Shown here piece after piece: positions 8,643 to 16,212 of a stretch of DNA of 64,000 nucleotides (position 1 is its first letter; the number at the start of each line of letters is the position of its first letter). The DNA is from Eubacteriaceae bacterium. Its GTDB lineage: Bacteria; Bacillota; Clostridia; Peptostreptococcales; Anaerovoracaceae. Position numbers and translations under genes: made by a program. Under the pieces are notes generated by a model. The model was given only the letters and a program-made list of their open reading frames with translations. It was not told the origin of the DNA and made no database searches. Location of the stretch: NCBI GenBank assembly GCA_022652985.1, contig JALCRY010000007.1:1-64000 (forward strand). The letters run 5' to 3'.

Positions 8643-9986
8643 ATGAGCAAGGCAAATTTGCTTACCTCAGGCAACATCACAAAACAATTAATAGCTCTGA
8701 CTCTTCCTCTGCTGCTCAGCAACATCATCCAGCAGCTTTATAATACTGTCGATATGATCATCGTCGGGCGCTTCATTGATGACAGTGCATTCGCGGCCAT
8801 CGGCGTTTCCGGCACGGTCATGAACTGGTTTATTTTCATGATCGTCGGACTCTGCACAGGATTCTCCATGATCTTCGCCAACCGCTTCGGCGCCGGCAGC
8901 GGCCCTGAACTCAAACGAGCGATCTCTATTTCCCTGATCTTCGGCGGCGCCGCAGCTGTCATTTTTGCGGCTGCAGCCTTTCCTTTTCTCCGCCGCCTGC
9001 TCGACCTGATGCAGACGCCTGCCGCCCTCACCGGTGAATGCATATCTTTTCTCCGCATAATACTATTCGGGATACTGCTCTGTTATTTATACAACTTCAT
9101 GACCTGTATCCTCCAGTCCGTAGGGAAAACAAATGTCATACTCATATTCCTGGTGATCTCGCTGCTGCTCAATCTTTCCCTGGCAGTTATCTTCGTCGGA
9201 TACTGCCGCCTCGGCGTATCGGGCGCCGCGCTCGCCACAATAATCTCTCAGGGCATAGCAGCTTTCCTTTCCATGATCTACATCAGAAAAGCTCTGCCGT
9301 TCTTAAAAATCACCCGGACTGATTTCGTCTTTGACCGGCAGATGATGCATGTTACCGCGCAGTACGGAACGATATGCGCGATACAGCAGTCCGGCCTTTA
9401 TATCGGCAAAATGATGATACAGGGCATTGCCAATTCCATGGGCGAACAGGCCATAATGGGATTCGCTGCAGCAGGCGTGGTCGAAGTAATATATTTTGCC
9501 TTCACCGGCAGCACTTCAAACGCCCTCTCGATCTTTTTCGCCCAGAACAAAGGTTTCGGCAACTACGCAAGAATAAACCGCGGCATGAAGACAGCGCTGA
9601 AACTGCTCATTTCAGTCTGCATCGTTCTGAGCGCGGCCATTTTTTTATTTTCACATGCCATGATCTCAATGCTTATCTCGGACAAAAATCCGCAGGCGAT
9701 ACTTTACGGCGTGCAGTACCTCACCTGGATCGCCGGCCCGTATCTGCTCGCCGCCGTCTCAGATATCATGCAGGGATACTTCCGCGGATGCAGCCATATG
9801 AACACAGCCTTCATCGTAACAATAATACAGATAGGAGTACGTGTGGCGGTTTCCTATGCACTGCCGCCGGTACTGGTCCTGCGATGCATCGCCATCGGCA
9901 CCTTCATCGGCTGGTCGGCCATGATCGCCGCACAGATCATCTTCTACCGCCGGTATCAGCAAGAGACGATGACATCCTCGATGTAA
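8643..9986 (+). CDS. MATE family efflux transporter
   Basis: This membrane protein of 447 residues has twelve predicted helices. The N-terminal LTLPLLLSNIIQQLYNTVD and the second-half repeat are typical of the DinF/NorM superfamily of Na+- or H+-driven drug and metabolite exporters. It follows the ABC exporter by 27 bases on the same strand with a GAAGG ribosome site, so the two may be co-transcribed. The substrate is not predictable from sequence. Confidence 0.92.
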   Translation: MSKANLLTSGNITKQLIALTLPLLLSNIIQQLYNTVDMIIVGRFIDDSAFAAIGVSGTVMNWFIFMIVGLCTGFSMIFANRFGAGSGPELKRAISISLIFGGAAAVIFAAAAFPFLRRLLDLMQTPAALTGECISFLRIILFGILLCYLYNFMTCILQSVGKTNVILIFLVISLLLNLSLAVIFVGYCRLGVSGAALATIISQGIAAFLSMIYIRKALPFLKITRTDFVFDRQMMHVTAQYGTICAIQQSGLYIGKMMIQGIANSMGEQAIMGFAAAGVVEVIYFAFTGSTSNALSIFFAQNKGFGNYARINRGMKTALKLLISVCIVLSAAIFLFSHAMISMLISDKNPQAILYGVQYLTWIAGPYLLAAVSDIMQGYFRGCSHMNTAFIVTIIQIGVRVAVSYALPPVLVLRCIAIGTFIGWSAMIAAQIIFYRRYQQETMTSSM

Positions 9987-10029
9987 TAAGCCGAACGGAT
10001 CAGCGCGGCTCAGCATTCTCAAAACGCCT

Positions 10030-10085
10030 GTTCCGCAGCGAACTTACTTCGGCGCCGGTTCAGCAGTGAACATACTGCGGCGCCG
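10030..10085. repeat. Two tandem 28-bp units in the MATE 3' flank
   Basis: Two adjacent 28-base units (10030-10057 and 10058-10085) match at 24 of 28 positions and both end in CGGCGCCG. The two GGCGCC cores can also pair as a hairpin. No coding function is visible here. Confidence 0.6.
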
Positions 10086-10101
10086 GTGCGCAGCAGAATT
10101 G

Positions 10102-10263
10102 TTGGTGTAAATTTTTGGTTTGGCCGGATTTGCACCACCATTTACTGGGCTGCAGAGGTTGAGCTGATACTCAATCGAAAAATTCACTCAGGTCCGGGCA
10201 TCAAGGACCTGCAAACGTTGAAAAAGGTGGTGCAAATTCCAACTTTCCGAAAATCTGCACCAA
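10102..10263. repeat. Nested inverted-repeat element, MITE-like or structured RNA
   Basis: The 38-base arms 10102-10139 and 10226-10263 are inverted copies (28 of 38 positions match). Each arm is itself palindromic at its ends (GGTGyAAAT...ATTTGCACC type). The 86-base interior contains the hairpins TTGAG/CTCAA and CAGGTCC/GGACCTG. The similarity extends weakly outward by about ten bases on each side. No transposase or clear target duplication is seen. This and the tandem repeat are what the gene-free stretch 9987-10341 contains. Confidence 0.55.
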
Positions 10264-10312
10264 TCCTGCTCATCATCAGGATTTAAATGGAAGCACAATC
10301 CAGTGCAAGTAA

Positions 10313-10340
10313 AAAGGATGCTGACAAATCAGCATCCTTT
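10313..10340 (-). terminator. Original terminator of the tRNA-Arg gene
   Basis: A perfect 12-bp stem (AAAGGATGCTGA/TCAGCATCCTTT) with a four-base loop is followed on the minus strand by T-rich sequence. It lies right after the displaced 3' tRNA fragment, so it is probably the terminator that served the tRNA-Arg gene before the element inserted. Confidence 0.75.
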
Positions 10341-10341
10341 G

Positions 10342-10385
10342 TGGTGCGCCATGAGGGATTCGAACCCCCGACCTTGACATTCGTA
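10342..10385 (-). repeat. Left attachment site: displaced 3' fragment of tRNA-Arg
   Basis: This 44-base copy of the tRNA 3' half reads (minus strand) from the anticodon loop to an encoded CCA end. It differs from the right copy only at the discriminator base, A here and G in the intact gene. The anticodon stem 5' side, D arm and acceptor 5' strand are missing, so it cannot make a tRNA. It is the chromosomal 3' end pushed away by the insertion. Confidence 0.9.
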
Positions 10386-10523
10386 AGGCCTAATTCCATT
10401 AACTTTAGTAGTGCCAACGACTACAACTAATCGATCGTTGAAATTACAAGCACAAACACTTCTTACCTCTTCATCTTTTTTCAATTTTCTTTTGCTATCT
10501 TGTAGCAGTTTGGAGCAAGAAGT

Positions 10524-10543
10524 GTGTTAAATAGGTGTTAAAT
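10524..10543. promoter_or_regulatory. Left integrase arm-site pair
   Basis: Two copies of GTGTTAAAT begin at 10524 and 10535, 11 bases apart. The same 11-base pair occurs near the right end (16662 and 16673), with 17 of 20 bases shared. A third copy in inverse orientation is at about 10576-10584. The position and spacing suit arm-type binding sites of a tyrosine integrase. Confidence 0.55.
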
Positions 10544-10592
10544 ATCAGGTGTGCAGTACCTTGATGACCCCGACATTTTAACACATCTCAAT

Positions 10593-10970
10593 CTAACATT
10601 CTTGCTCACTTGATTTGATAGCATTTGGCCTCGTAAAGAAGAAAAATGGAAAAAGAGAAAATCCCACTCTAACATTATCTATTACTGTAACGAGACTCCA
10701 AATAATAACACCTAATGTAAACACAATAAACACGTAGTACATTCCTCTCGGCGCCGAACATTTGTATAATATCCATTCCCCAAAACGTGTAGTTCCAGTC
10801 CAAATAACCGTAGTTAAAACCAACATGATAAAAACTGTTAACATATCATGGTGAAGCATAAAGTAAATCATAGCCCTATCTTTATTGGCCCACTCTATAA
10901 GTGCGTTAAAAGCACATACAACTCCAAAGAATATTGCGCCGCTTAACAATAAACCAAACAAACTTTTCAT
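10593..10970 (-). CDS. Small integral membrane protein, element cargo
   Basis: This protein of 125 residues has about three or four hydrophobic segments (near residues 5-25, 42-60, 75-98 and possibly 100-115) and no recognised domain. It is encoded nine bases after the lipoprotein gene on the same strand, so the two are likely co-expressed. The base composition is AT-rich like the rest of the element. The function is unknown; its position at the element end beside a lipoprotein fits cargo. Confidence 0.7.
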   Translation of the reverse strand: MKSLFGLLLSGAIFFGVVCAFNALIEWANKDRAMIYFMLHHDMLTVFIMLVLTTVIWTGTTRFGEWILYKCSAPRGMYYVFIVFTLGVIIWSLVTVIDNVRVGFSLFPFFFFTRPNAIKSSEQEC

Positions 10971-10979
10971 GTAAAACTC

Positions 10980-11573
10980 CTACTTATTCTTTATTTTAAT
11001 ACTATCTAAAATGTCCTTTTTATCCTGCTTAATAACATCTTTATCACCATCCGTTCCATACATAAACATTATAGTATATAAATCATAATGTCTTGGTATG
11101 TATATTTTTACAATCCACTGCTGATCTGCTTCTTGACTATCATTTTCAATATTTTTCTCATAGTCCTTAAAAGAATCAAATGTGGGACTATTATCGTATA
11201 GATATTTTTCATACCGATATTTTTTTCCGTCCAGAGTTATTGTGCCATGCTTATAATGTGATACATCATCAGATTTCTTATTTTGTTTAATGAAATATTT
11301 GACTTGTACTTTTGCATTCATATATTTCTTTTTATTAAAATGCCTTTTATTCAATTCAAAAGCCTCGCTAACATCTCGTTCATCATCATCATTATTGCTA
11401 TAAAACAAATCGTTTGATGATGATTCTTCTTTCCATGTATTGGGCACAGAGTATTTAATACTAACATTTGAAGTTGAATATGAGTGTTCTTCCAAATCAC
11501 CTGCACAACCTGTAAAAAGGACACAAACAGAAAAAGCCACAAATGCGGCAACAAGTTTAAATTGGTTCTTCAC
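10980..11573 (-). CDS. Lipoprotein, element cargo, function unknown
   Basis: I place the start at the GTG at 11573, seven bases after GAGAGG, which gives a 197-residue protein with a clean type II signal: positively charged N-terminus, hydrophobic stretch and the lipobox LFTGC with the lipidated cysteine near residue 23. The mature part is rich in Lys, Asp, Ser and Tyr and ends with a pattern (DKDVIKQDKKDILDSIKIK) reminiscent of PsbP-like surface lipoproteins. It is in an operon with the membrane protein downstream. Superinfection-exclusion lipoproteins are known in prophages, but nothing in the sequence proves that role. Confidence 0.75.
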   Translation of the reverse strand: MKNQFKLVAAFVAFSVCVLFTGCAGDLEEHSYSTSNVSIKYSVPNTWKEESSSNDLFYSNNDDDERDVSEAFELNKRHFNKKKYMNAKVQVKYFIKQNKKSDDVSHYKHGTITLDGKKYRYEKYLYDNSPTFDSFKDYEKNIENDSQEADQQWIVKIYIPRHYDLYTIMFMYGTDGDKDVIKQDKKDILDSIKIKNK

Positions 11574-11668
11574 GATAATACCTCTCAAAATTCCACACAT
11601 TATTTTTTTAATTATATCACTATTGTGTTATTTATTCCATAAATCAAGCAACTATATCAATATGCAAA

Positions 11669-11701
11669 TAAAAAAATAGGGTGATACTTTTATACCACCC
11701 T
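11669..11701 (-). terminator. Terminator of the element's early leftward operon
   Basis: On the minus strand the hairpin AGGGTGgTA/TAtCACCCT is followed by ATTTTTTTATTT. It lies downstream of the gene ending at 11760 and separates the regulatory operon from the cargo genes. Confidence 0.75.
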
Positions 11702-11712
11702 GCTATATTCAA

Positions 11713-11746
11713 TGCAGAAATGCAGTAGTTTAGTGTGCATTCTGCA
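11713..11746. other. Long hairpin in the 3' flank of the KGG-type gene
   Basis: TGCAGAAATGCA (11713-11724) pairs with TGCATTCTGCA (11736-11746) with one bulged base and an 11-base loop. It lies between the stop at 11760 and the terminator. It might stabilise the mRNA or be a protein-binding site. Confidence 0.4.
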
Positions 11747-11759
11747 CTTATCGGACGTG

Positions 11760-12179
11760 TTACTCGTCATCGTCATCTGTTATGGTGTAGTCAACGTCAA
11801 TACTGTTATCATCATTTTTCTTATATCCCAACATTCGTAATGCTGCATCGATCTGATCAGGCGGCCTTATTTCAAATGTGGTACTTTCCGGCATTTGTTC
11901 GGGTGCTTGTCCGATAGTATCTCTAATAGTCTTAAACGCAAAGGCATTACCCTTACACGCTTCTTCTATCAGGCCATTACATACCTTGCGCATTGTTTCG
12001 GGATTCTCTAATAGAAGTTCCAATTCATCACGCAACTTCTTCTTTTCTCTTCTGCTAACTCCCGATTGTATGCCGCCCTTTTTGCCGATTGCTCTTACTT
12101 CTTCTTTACTTCGCTTACTCATTGGTATCAAGTTATCTGTTCCGTTCCTTTTTGTTTTATTGTCTTTAGTCCCTGCCAT
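11760..12179 (-). CDS. Small phage-type protein with KGG motif (possible terminase-small-subunit relative)
   Basis: This 139-residue protein is basic in the first half and strongly acidic at the end (TITDDDDE). Residues 28-45 read RAIGKKGGIQSGVSRREK, the KGG-type motif seen in small phage proteins. It is followed by a helical region with ENPETMRKVCNGLIEEACKGNAFAFKTIRDTIG, split here only for orientation, which recalls small terminase or packaging-associated proteins. It is the last gene of the leftward regulatory operon; the ribosome site is AAGAGG. The terminase link is an inference from layout and general resemblance, not a firm family match. Confidence 0.55.
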   Translation of the reverse strand: MAGTKDNKTKRNGTDNLIPMSKRSKEEVRAIGKKGGIQSGVSRREKKKLRDELELLLENPETMRKVCNGLIEEACKGNAFAFKTIRDTIGQAPEQMPESTTFEIRPPDQIDAALRMLGYKKNDDNSIDVDYTITDDDDE

Positions 12180-12209
12180 GTTTTATACCTCTTCATCCTG
12201 TACTATCAG

Positions 12210-12443
12210 TTATTTTGCTTGCCTCTTGCATATAGGTTTGCGTATACTTACCAGCTTCTTTGGTATGATATATGTTGCACCGCCTATGCCATTATCCTTT
12301 ACTTTTATGGTGATGTCATCATTTATGTCCGATAGTTTATTCAATTTATTTTTTAGAGTCGGTTCGAATGTATACACCTCTGCAAAGCCCTCTAATCTAT
12401 TGAATGTTATTACTGTTTCCTGTTCCATTTTACTTATTCTCAT
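12210..12443 (-). CDS. Small conserved mobile-element protein, 77 residues
   Basis: This short protein contains an ETVITFNRLEGFAEVYTFEP stretch and ends with a VSIRKP motif. The pattern recurs in small proteins of Clostridia integrative elements, as far as I recall. The start at 12443 is seven bases after GAGAGG. It lies between the putative replication gene and the KGG protein in the leftward operon. The function is unknown. Confidence 0.6.
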   Translation of the reverse strand: MRISKMEQETVITFNRLEGFAEVYTFEPTLKNKLNKLSDINDDITIKVKDNGIGGATYIIPKKLVSIRKPICKRQAK

Positions 12444-12467
12444 GTAAAAACCTCTCTGCTTGTATGA

Positions 12468-12785
12468 CTATATCAATCCGCATTCATAAATTCTGTTCTG
12501 CATTATTTCGCCCGAAAGAAAATGATATATGTGATAGTCGCAATCTTTAAAGTTAGTATCAAAATACTTATCTATCATTGATACATATTCTTCTATACCG
12601 CCGTAGTCGTCACGTTCGGTTATCTGTTTAACAATGCTTCTCATATTCTCGTTAGAAATATATGGGTGCTTCTTTCCTTTACGATATTCATATTCTGAAA
12701 GATAATATCCTACGATGTAATAAACATCATCTACACTTAATATACTGTTGCCTTTATCAGGGATAGGCATCTGAAATATTATCAT
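12468..12785 (-). CDS. Putative element replication/phage protein, 105 residues
   Basis: The protein has no recognised domain; it is acidic and rich in Tyr, with a C-terminal SGEIMQNRIYE motif that I associate with small phage or element proteins. Its start overlaps the end of the DUF6291 gene by 29 bases in another frame, and neither ATG at 12785 nor 12770 has a convincing ribosome site. It may therefore be the second half of a protein split by a frameshift: the preceding reading ends at ...SDAYP and this one resumes with PDKGNS at the same bases. A translationally coupled separate gene is the other reading. Confidence 0.5.
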   Translation of the reverse strand: MIIFQMPIPDKGNSILSVDDVYYIVGYYLSEYEYRKGKKHPYISNENMRSIVKQITERDDYGGIEEYVSMIDKYFDTNFKDCDYHIYHFLSGEIMQNRIYECGLI

Positions 12786-13188
12786 ATAAGCTCATGTGTT
12801 CCGAAACACCCTTATTATCTCTATCATTATCTATATCTCTATCACTCTCTATATCTATATCGGTATCATTCGTATTCGATTGTATACGGTCGTATTGTTC
12901 TGCTTTTCTCTGCTGCTCACGTTCTTTTCTCCAACGCTCATCTTGATTAGCCTTATTTTTATCGCACCGCTGCTGATATTTTGCCTTATCGCGATCTAAA
13001 GTGTCATATGCCATAGTGCAATAAGCATTTACAACAGGATCGCCCGAAGTCTTACGTTCACCGTCTATCTCATAAATACCGATATTGCGTAAGTATTCAC
13101 CAAGTTGTTCATCATTTAATGCATTTTTAACAGTGTTGAAAACATCATAGTAGATTAGAAAACTATTCTTTTCTTTACGTCCTGCCAT
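12757..13188 (-). CDS. DUF6291-type phage/element protein
   Basis: Residues 1-80 (SFLIYYDVFNTVKNALNDEQ, then a GDPVVNA segment and YDTLDRDKAKYQQRC) match the pattern of the DUF6291 family found in phages and integrative elements next to replication genes. The second half is a charged, low-complexity linker (TDIDIESDRDIDNDRDN). The start at 13188 has GAGGGG upstream. The gene follows the excisionase-like gene by four bases. A role in replication initiation is inferred from position only. Confidence 0.65.
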   Translation of the reverse strand: MAGRKEKNSFLIYYDVFNTVKNALNDEQLGEYLRNIGIYEIDGERKTSGDPVVNAYCTMAYDTLDRDKAKYQQRCDKNKANQDERWRKEREQQRKAEQYDRIQSNTNDTDIDIESDRDIDNDRDNKGVSEHMSLYDNISDAYP

Positions 13189-13192
13189 GTTC

Positions 13193-13378
13193 TCACCCCT
13201 CTATATCAAAATACTGTAATAGCCGTTCTATGCTGAACAGGTACTTATTGCCCACCATGTGAGAAGGTACGTACCCTTCGGTTACTGCTTTACGTATCGC
13301 CCATTCAGTAATAGCCGTGTTCGGGTCAATCTGTTTTATTTCCGTATATGCGCTTTTAATCGTTCTCATTCTGCTCAA
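13193..13378 (-). CDS. Excisionase-like / AlpA-type HTH protein
   Basis: This 61-residue protein has the winged-helix layout of excisionases: ITEWAIRKAVTEGYVPSH as the recognition region, then KYLFSIERLLQYF. I prefer the TTG start at 13378, which has AGGGGAG nine bases upstream; the ATG at 13369 lacks such a site. It lies in the leftward operon with the Cro-like gene, as is usual for Xis-type directionality factors. Small proteins of this type bend attachment-site DNA and promote excision. Confidence 0.72.
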   Translation of the reverse strand: MSRMRTIKSAYTEIKQIDPNTAITEWAIRKAVTEGYVPSHMVGNKYLFSIERLLQYFDIEG

Positions 13379-13392
13379 TACTTATCACTCCC

Positions 13393-13608
13393 CTATTTGC
13401 ATGTAAACTCTTTTGAATACGGCTCTTCAAATAACTCATCTTCTGAAACACGCAACGCCTCTGAAATGCGTTTCCTATATGAAGGAAAGAACGGACGCTG
13501 CCCCTTGACCGCAGCGTATAAGTCCTGTGGTGTAATGTTGGCCATTTTGGCAAGCCTGTTTACTGTGATGTTACGTTCACAGATTGTGTTTTTTAATTTC
13601 TGATACAT
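13393..13608 (-). CDS. Cro-like XRE-family regulator
   Basis: This 71-residue single-domain helix-turn-helix protein has its recognition segment in VNRLAKMANITPQDLYAAVK. It is the first gene of the leftward operon and faces the larger repressor gene across a 204-base control region, the classic Cro/CI arrangement. The small palindrome at 13626-13640 lies in its leader. It probably represses early promoters and sets the lysogenic/excisive switch. Confidence 0.78.
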   Translation of the reverse strand: MYQKLKNTICERNITVNRLAKMANITPQDLYAAVKGQRPFFPSYRKRISEALRVSEDELFEEPYSKEFTCK

Positions 13609-13625
13609 ATTTAATCTCCTATTCT

Positions 13626-13640
13626 GCGGATATTATCCGC
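13626..13640. promoter_or_regulatory. Palindromic operator candidate
   Basis: GCGGATATTATCCGC is a perfect palindrome with 7-base arms around one base. It lies 18 bases upstream of the Cro-like start, within the divergent control region of the element. Confidence 0.45.
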
Positions 13641-13708
13641 CTGCTATTTCGAACGAGGTCACACCACCGGGAGCTTAAGTAATTGTTCTCTCTTAACGGC
13701 ATTCCCTC

Positions 13709-13737
13709 TTTACTTCTTATGTATATAATACTATAAT
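13709..13737 (+). promoter_or_regulatory. Promoter of the element repressor/integrase operon
   Basis: The -35 box TTTACT (13709-13714) and -10 box TATAAT (13732-13737) are separated by 17 bases. The leader to the repressor ATG at 13813 would be about 70 bases. Confidence 0.6.
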
Positions 13738-13812
13738 TATGTTAGGTAAAAAAGAAGATTTATGTTTTTTATTCGTTATATTTCAATTAAATGTCAAGAA
13801 AGGTTAACATTT

Positions 13813-14703
13813 ATGGCTGATAGTAGTACTAAGGATGTACGTAAGTACACACAAATAGGGAACAGGCTCAAACGCATACGAAAAACAGACAATGCACTTG
13901 ACCAGTACAGAGATTCTAATGGCATGCTTAGTCAAACCGCTATGGGTGCGCTGCTCGGAATAAGCCGTCAGGCATTAGCCGAATATGAGAAAGGTAAACG
14001 TATTCCAAAGCAAAGCGTAATAAAAGCACTGTGCGATCTGATTAAATGTGAGCAAGGTTATATTCTATGTGAATCGGGTTATGACGATGATATCAAAATA
14101 CGTTCTGCGGTAGAACTGCACGAAGAAACAGGCCTAACGCCGTATGCAATATCAATACTTACAAAATACCACGCATATACGCCAGTAACTAATTTTGTTA
14201 GCGCACTGGTAAGCAGTACACGGTTCGTTTCTCTGATATCAAACATAGATGACGAACGCAAGATAATGCAGGACAATAACCGATTCGAAAAAGATTGTCC
14301 GAAAGAACTTTTAAAAGAACTAAATGCTGCTTTTGATGAGTATTCAATACAAGTACAGACACCGAACGAAAATGATTTTGTCATATTCCTTGCAAGATAC
14401 ATAAAGAAGTCATCAGATGAGCGTATTGCCGAATTGATTGAAACGCTAAATATATATGACAGTATCGACAACGAAGAGCTGCAACTAATAGTAGGAAATT
14501 GTTTTGATTATTATTGGCTACAATCAGACCAATTTAGTGACATTGATAACGAACGGCGAGTTTGTGCCTACCTACTTGCAGATTACTCATATCAGTATCT
14601 AATAGACAGGTATCAGGAAAAACAACGGCAATTCATAATTAGTGATTCGTTTATGGACATAGTGAAAGAATATGTGAGAGGAAGTGTAGATAATGGCAAA
14701 TAA
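13813..14703 (+). CDS. XRE-family repressor of the element
   Basis: This protein has an N-terminal helix-turn-helix (residues about 10-75), with LSQTAMGALLGISRQALAEY as the recognition segment. The C-terminal 220 residues have no recognised domain and may be a sensing or dimerisation part. I place the start at the ATG at 13813, nine bases after AAAGG, rather than the earlier ATG at 13762; this gives 296 residues. It lacks an S24 protease domain, so classical RecA-driven self-cleavage is not expected. Its end overlaps the integrase gene by 11 bases, so integrase is co-expressed with the repressor. Confidence 0.8.
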   Translation: MADSSTKDVRKYTQIGNRLKRIRKTDNALDQYRDSNGMLSQTAMGALLGISRQALAEYEKGKRIPKQSVIKALCDLIKCEQGYILCESGYDDDIKIRSAVELHEETGLTPYAISILTKYHAYTPVTNFVSALVSSTRFVSLISNIDDERKIMQDNNRFEKDCPKELLKELNAAFDEYSIQVQTPNENDFVIFLARYIKKSSDERIAELIETLNIYDSIDNEELQLIVGNCFDYYWLQSDQFSDIDNERRVCAYLLADYSYQYLIDRYQEKQRQFIISDSFMDIVKEYVRGSVDNGK

Positions 14704-15868
14704 AACAAACGTGACGATAAACGGTAAAGGGTATTTCAGAATAACCAAAACCGTAGGCCACGAATTAAACGTCAACGGCGTAGAAGTACCAGTAAGAAAG
14801 CAATTCTACGGTATCAACCGCAAAGATTGTGAAAAGAAGTATCAGGCATATATGAAAAAGGCCAACGCAGGTATCTCGACAGAGAAATCATATTTCGGCA
14901 TTACTGCTGATAAATGGATTTACACATTCTTCATCAACGATCAGAAATTAAAAGGTACTACACGTGACCTATATGTGCATGCCTGGAACAAGTACCTTAA
15001 ACCGTGCGACTTCTATAACCTGCCATTGGATAAAGTCACGGCTGCTACTATTCAAAAGGCATACAACGGTATGGACGCTCCCACCTCTTCAATTAGAGCC
15101 ATACACAAGTTAATGCGTAAGTTTTATAAGTATCTCGAATATGAAGGCATAGCACGCAACTTTACATCTGCTTTGAGTATTCCTAAAAAAGAAAGGGCAA
15201 AAGACAATGAAGAGGATAAGCAAGGCGATATCATCACATGGACAGATTCAGAGATATCAATAATCATGAACAATTTTGACAAGGCAGATAAAAGATTCAG
15301 ATTCCGGTTCCTGCTTGTGCTTGCGTATAATACTGGTTTGCGTATATCAGAACTGCTTGCACTAACCTACGATGATATTTCGAAAAACGGCATAGAAGTA
15401 AATAAACAGGTATCACCTATTCCGACATTTAATTCCGATGGTACAACGTCATATACACTTGGCATAGAGGCCCCGAAGAGTAAAAACGGATTTAGGACAG
15501 TACCAGTAAACGCCGATGTATTATCAGAACTTGAAAAGCATAAGGCATGGCAGAACAAAGATATGATGAAACACGGTTATCGAACAAAGTACCTATTCAC
15601 CACATCAGAAGGTGGATACCTTGACAGGCACAACGTGTGCCACGCTATCGAAAGATACTATGACAGAATTGGGATTGCACATAAGAAGTTTCATTCATAT
15701 CGTGCAACATTCGCAACTAACCTGTGTAAGAACGGAGTAAGTATACAGACCGCTTGCAGCTTGCTCGGACATGAAAGCGTAAGCACAACGAGCAAATATT
15801 ATGTGAGCATAGATCAGTCAGAAAAGCAAAAAGCCGTTGACCTATTATCAGGCGTAATAAATCAATAA
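14693..15868 (+). CDS. int: Tyrosine-recombinase integrase
   Basis: This 391-residue enzyme inserts and excises the element at tRNA-Arg. The N-terminal arm-binding region (about 1-60) is followed by a SAM-like core-binding domain (about 65-165) and the catalytic domain. Catalytic residues visible are the first Arg in NTGLRISELLAL, the HxxR box in FHSYRATFAT, the His in LLGHES and the nucleophile Tyr in STTSKYYVS. The length matches Tn916/ICE and satellite integrases. It overlaps the repressor gene end by 11 bases and reads toward the tRNA. Confidence 0.93.
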   Translation: MANKTNVTINGKGYFRITKTVGHELNVNGVEVPVRKQFYGINRKDCEKKYQAYMKKANAGISTEKSYFGITADKWIYTFFINDQKLKGTTRDLYVHAWNKYLKPCDFYNLPLDKVTAATIQKAYNGMDAPTSSIRAIHKLMRKFYKYLEYEGIARNFTSALSIPKKERAKDNEEDKQGDIITWTDSEISIIMNNFDKADKRFRFRFLLVLAYNTGLRISELLALTYDDISKNGIEVNKQVSPIPTFNSDGTTSYTLGIEAPKSKNGFRTVPVNADVLSELEKHKAWQNKDMMKHGYRTKYLFTTSEGGYLDRHNVCHAIERYYDRIGIAHKKFHSYRATFATNLCKNGVSIQTACSLLGHESVSTTSKYYVSIDQSEKQKAVDLLSGVINQ

Positions 15869-15899
15869 ACATAATTGGATAACAGAAAGAACAAATAAT

Positions 15900-16171
15900 A
15901 TGAACAACAACATTATTGTAAACGACTGCTTCGCACTTCGAGTAATAGATGATTCAATGTATCCTAAATGTCATAGTGGTGATGCGGGAAAGACTTCTCT
16001 ATATGCGTAAACGGAAAGAACGCAACTTTTAAAAAATTGATTGCGGATAGTGACTGTATTATTTTGAAACCGATAAATTCAAATTATAACCCTGACGTAT
16101 TTGACAAGTTAGCCGTTGAAATACCGGGCGTAGCTATTCAGATTCAAAGAGAAATAACAAAGGTGTCCTAA
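15900..16171 (+). pseudogene. Remnant of an S24/LexA-type repressor protease domain
   Basis: Translation from the ATG at 15900 gives CFALRVIDDSMYPKCHSGD, the serine side of an S24 peptidase active site, but it stops at a TAA near 16008. The next frame continues VNGKNATFKKLIADS with the catalytic lysine and then ILKPINSNYNP, ending at 16171. About ten residues of the middle are lost and the frame is shifted. The N-terminal DNA-binding domain is absent. It is the decayed C-terminus of an inducible repressor, next to the integrase. Confidence 0.8.
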
Positions 16172-16179
16172 TATTAACT

Positions 16180-16210
16180 AATATGGCGGTATAACAACCG
16201 CCATATTTTT
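16180..16210. terminator. Bidirectional-looking terminator after the integrase region
   Basis: AATATGGCGG and CCGCCATATT form a 10-bp stem with an eight-base loop, followed by a T run on the plus strand. It would end the repressor-integrase transcript. Confidence 0.75.
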
Positions 16211-16212
16211 AT

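Noticed and set aside
10086-10286. A 66-codon reading frame after the MATE gene
   Set aside because: It lies wholly in the repeat region, has no ribosome site and its residues follow the inverted repeats.
10342-10385. A second tRNA-Arg gene
   Set aside because: Only the 3' half (anticodon loop to CCA) is present; the bases beyond the anticodon do not continue as a tRNA, so it is a displaced attachment site.
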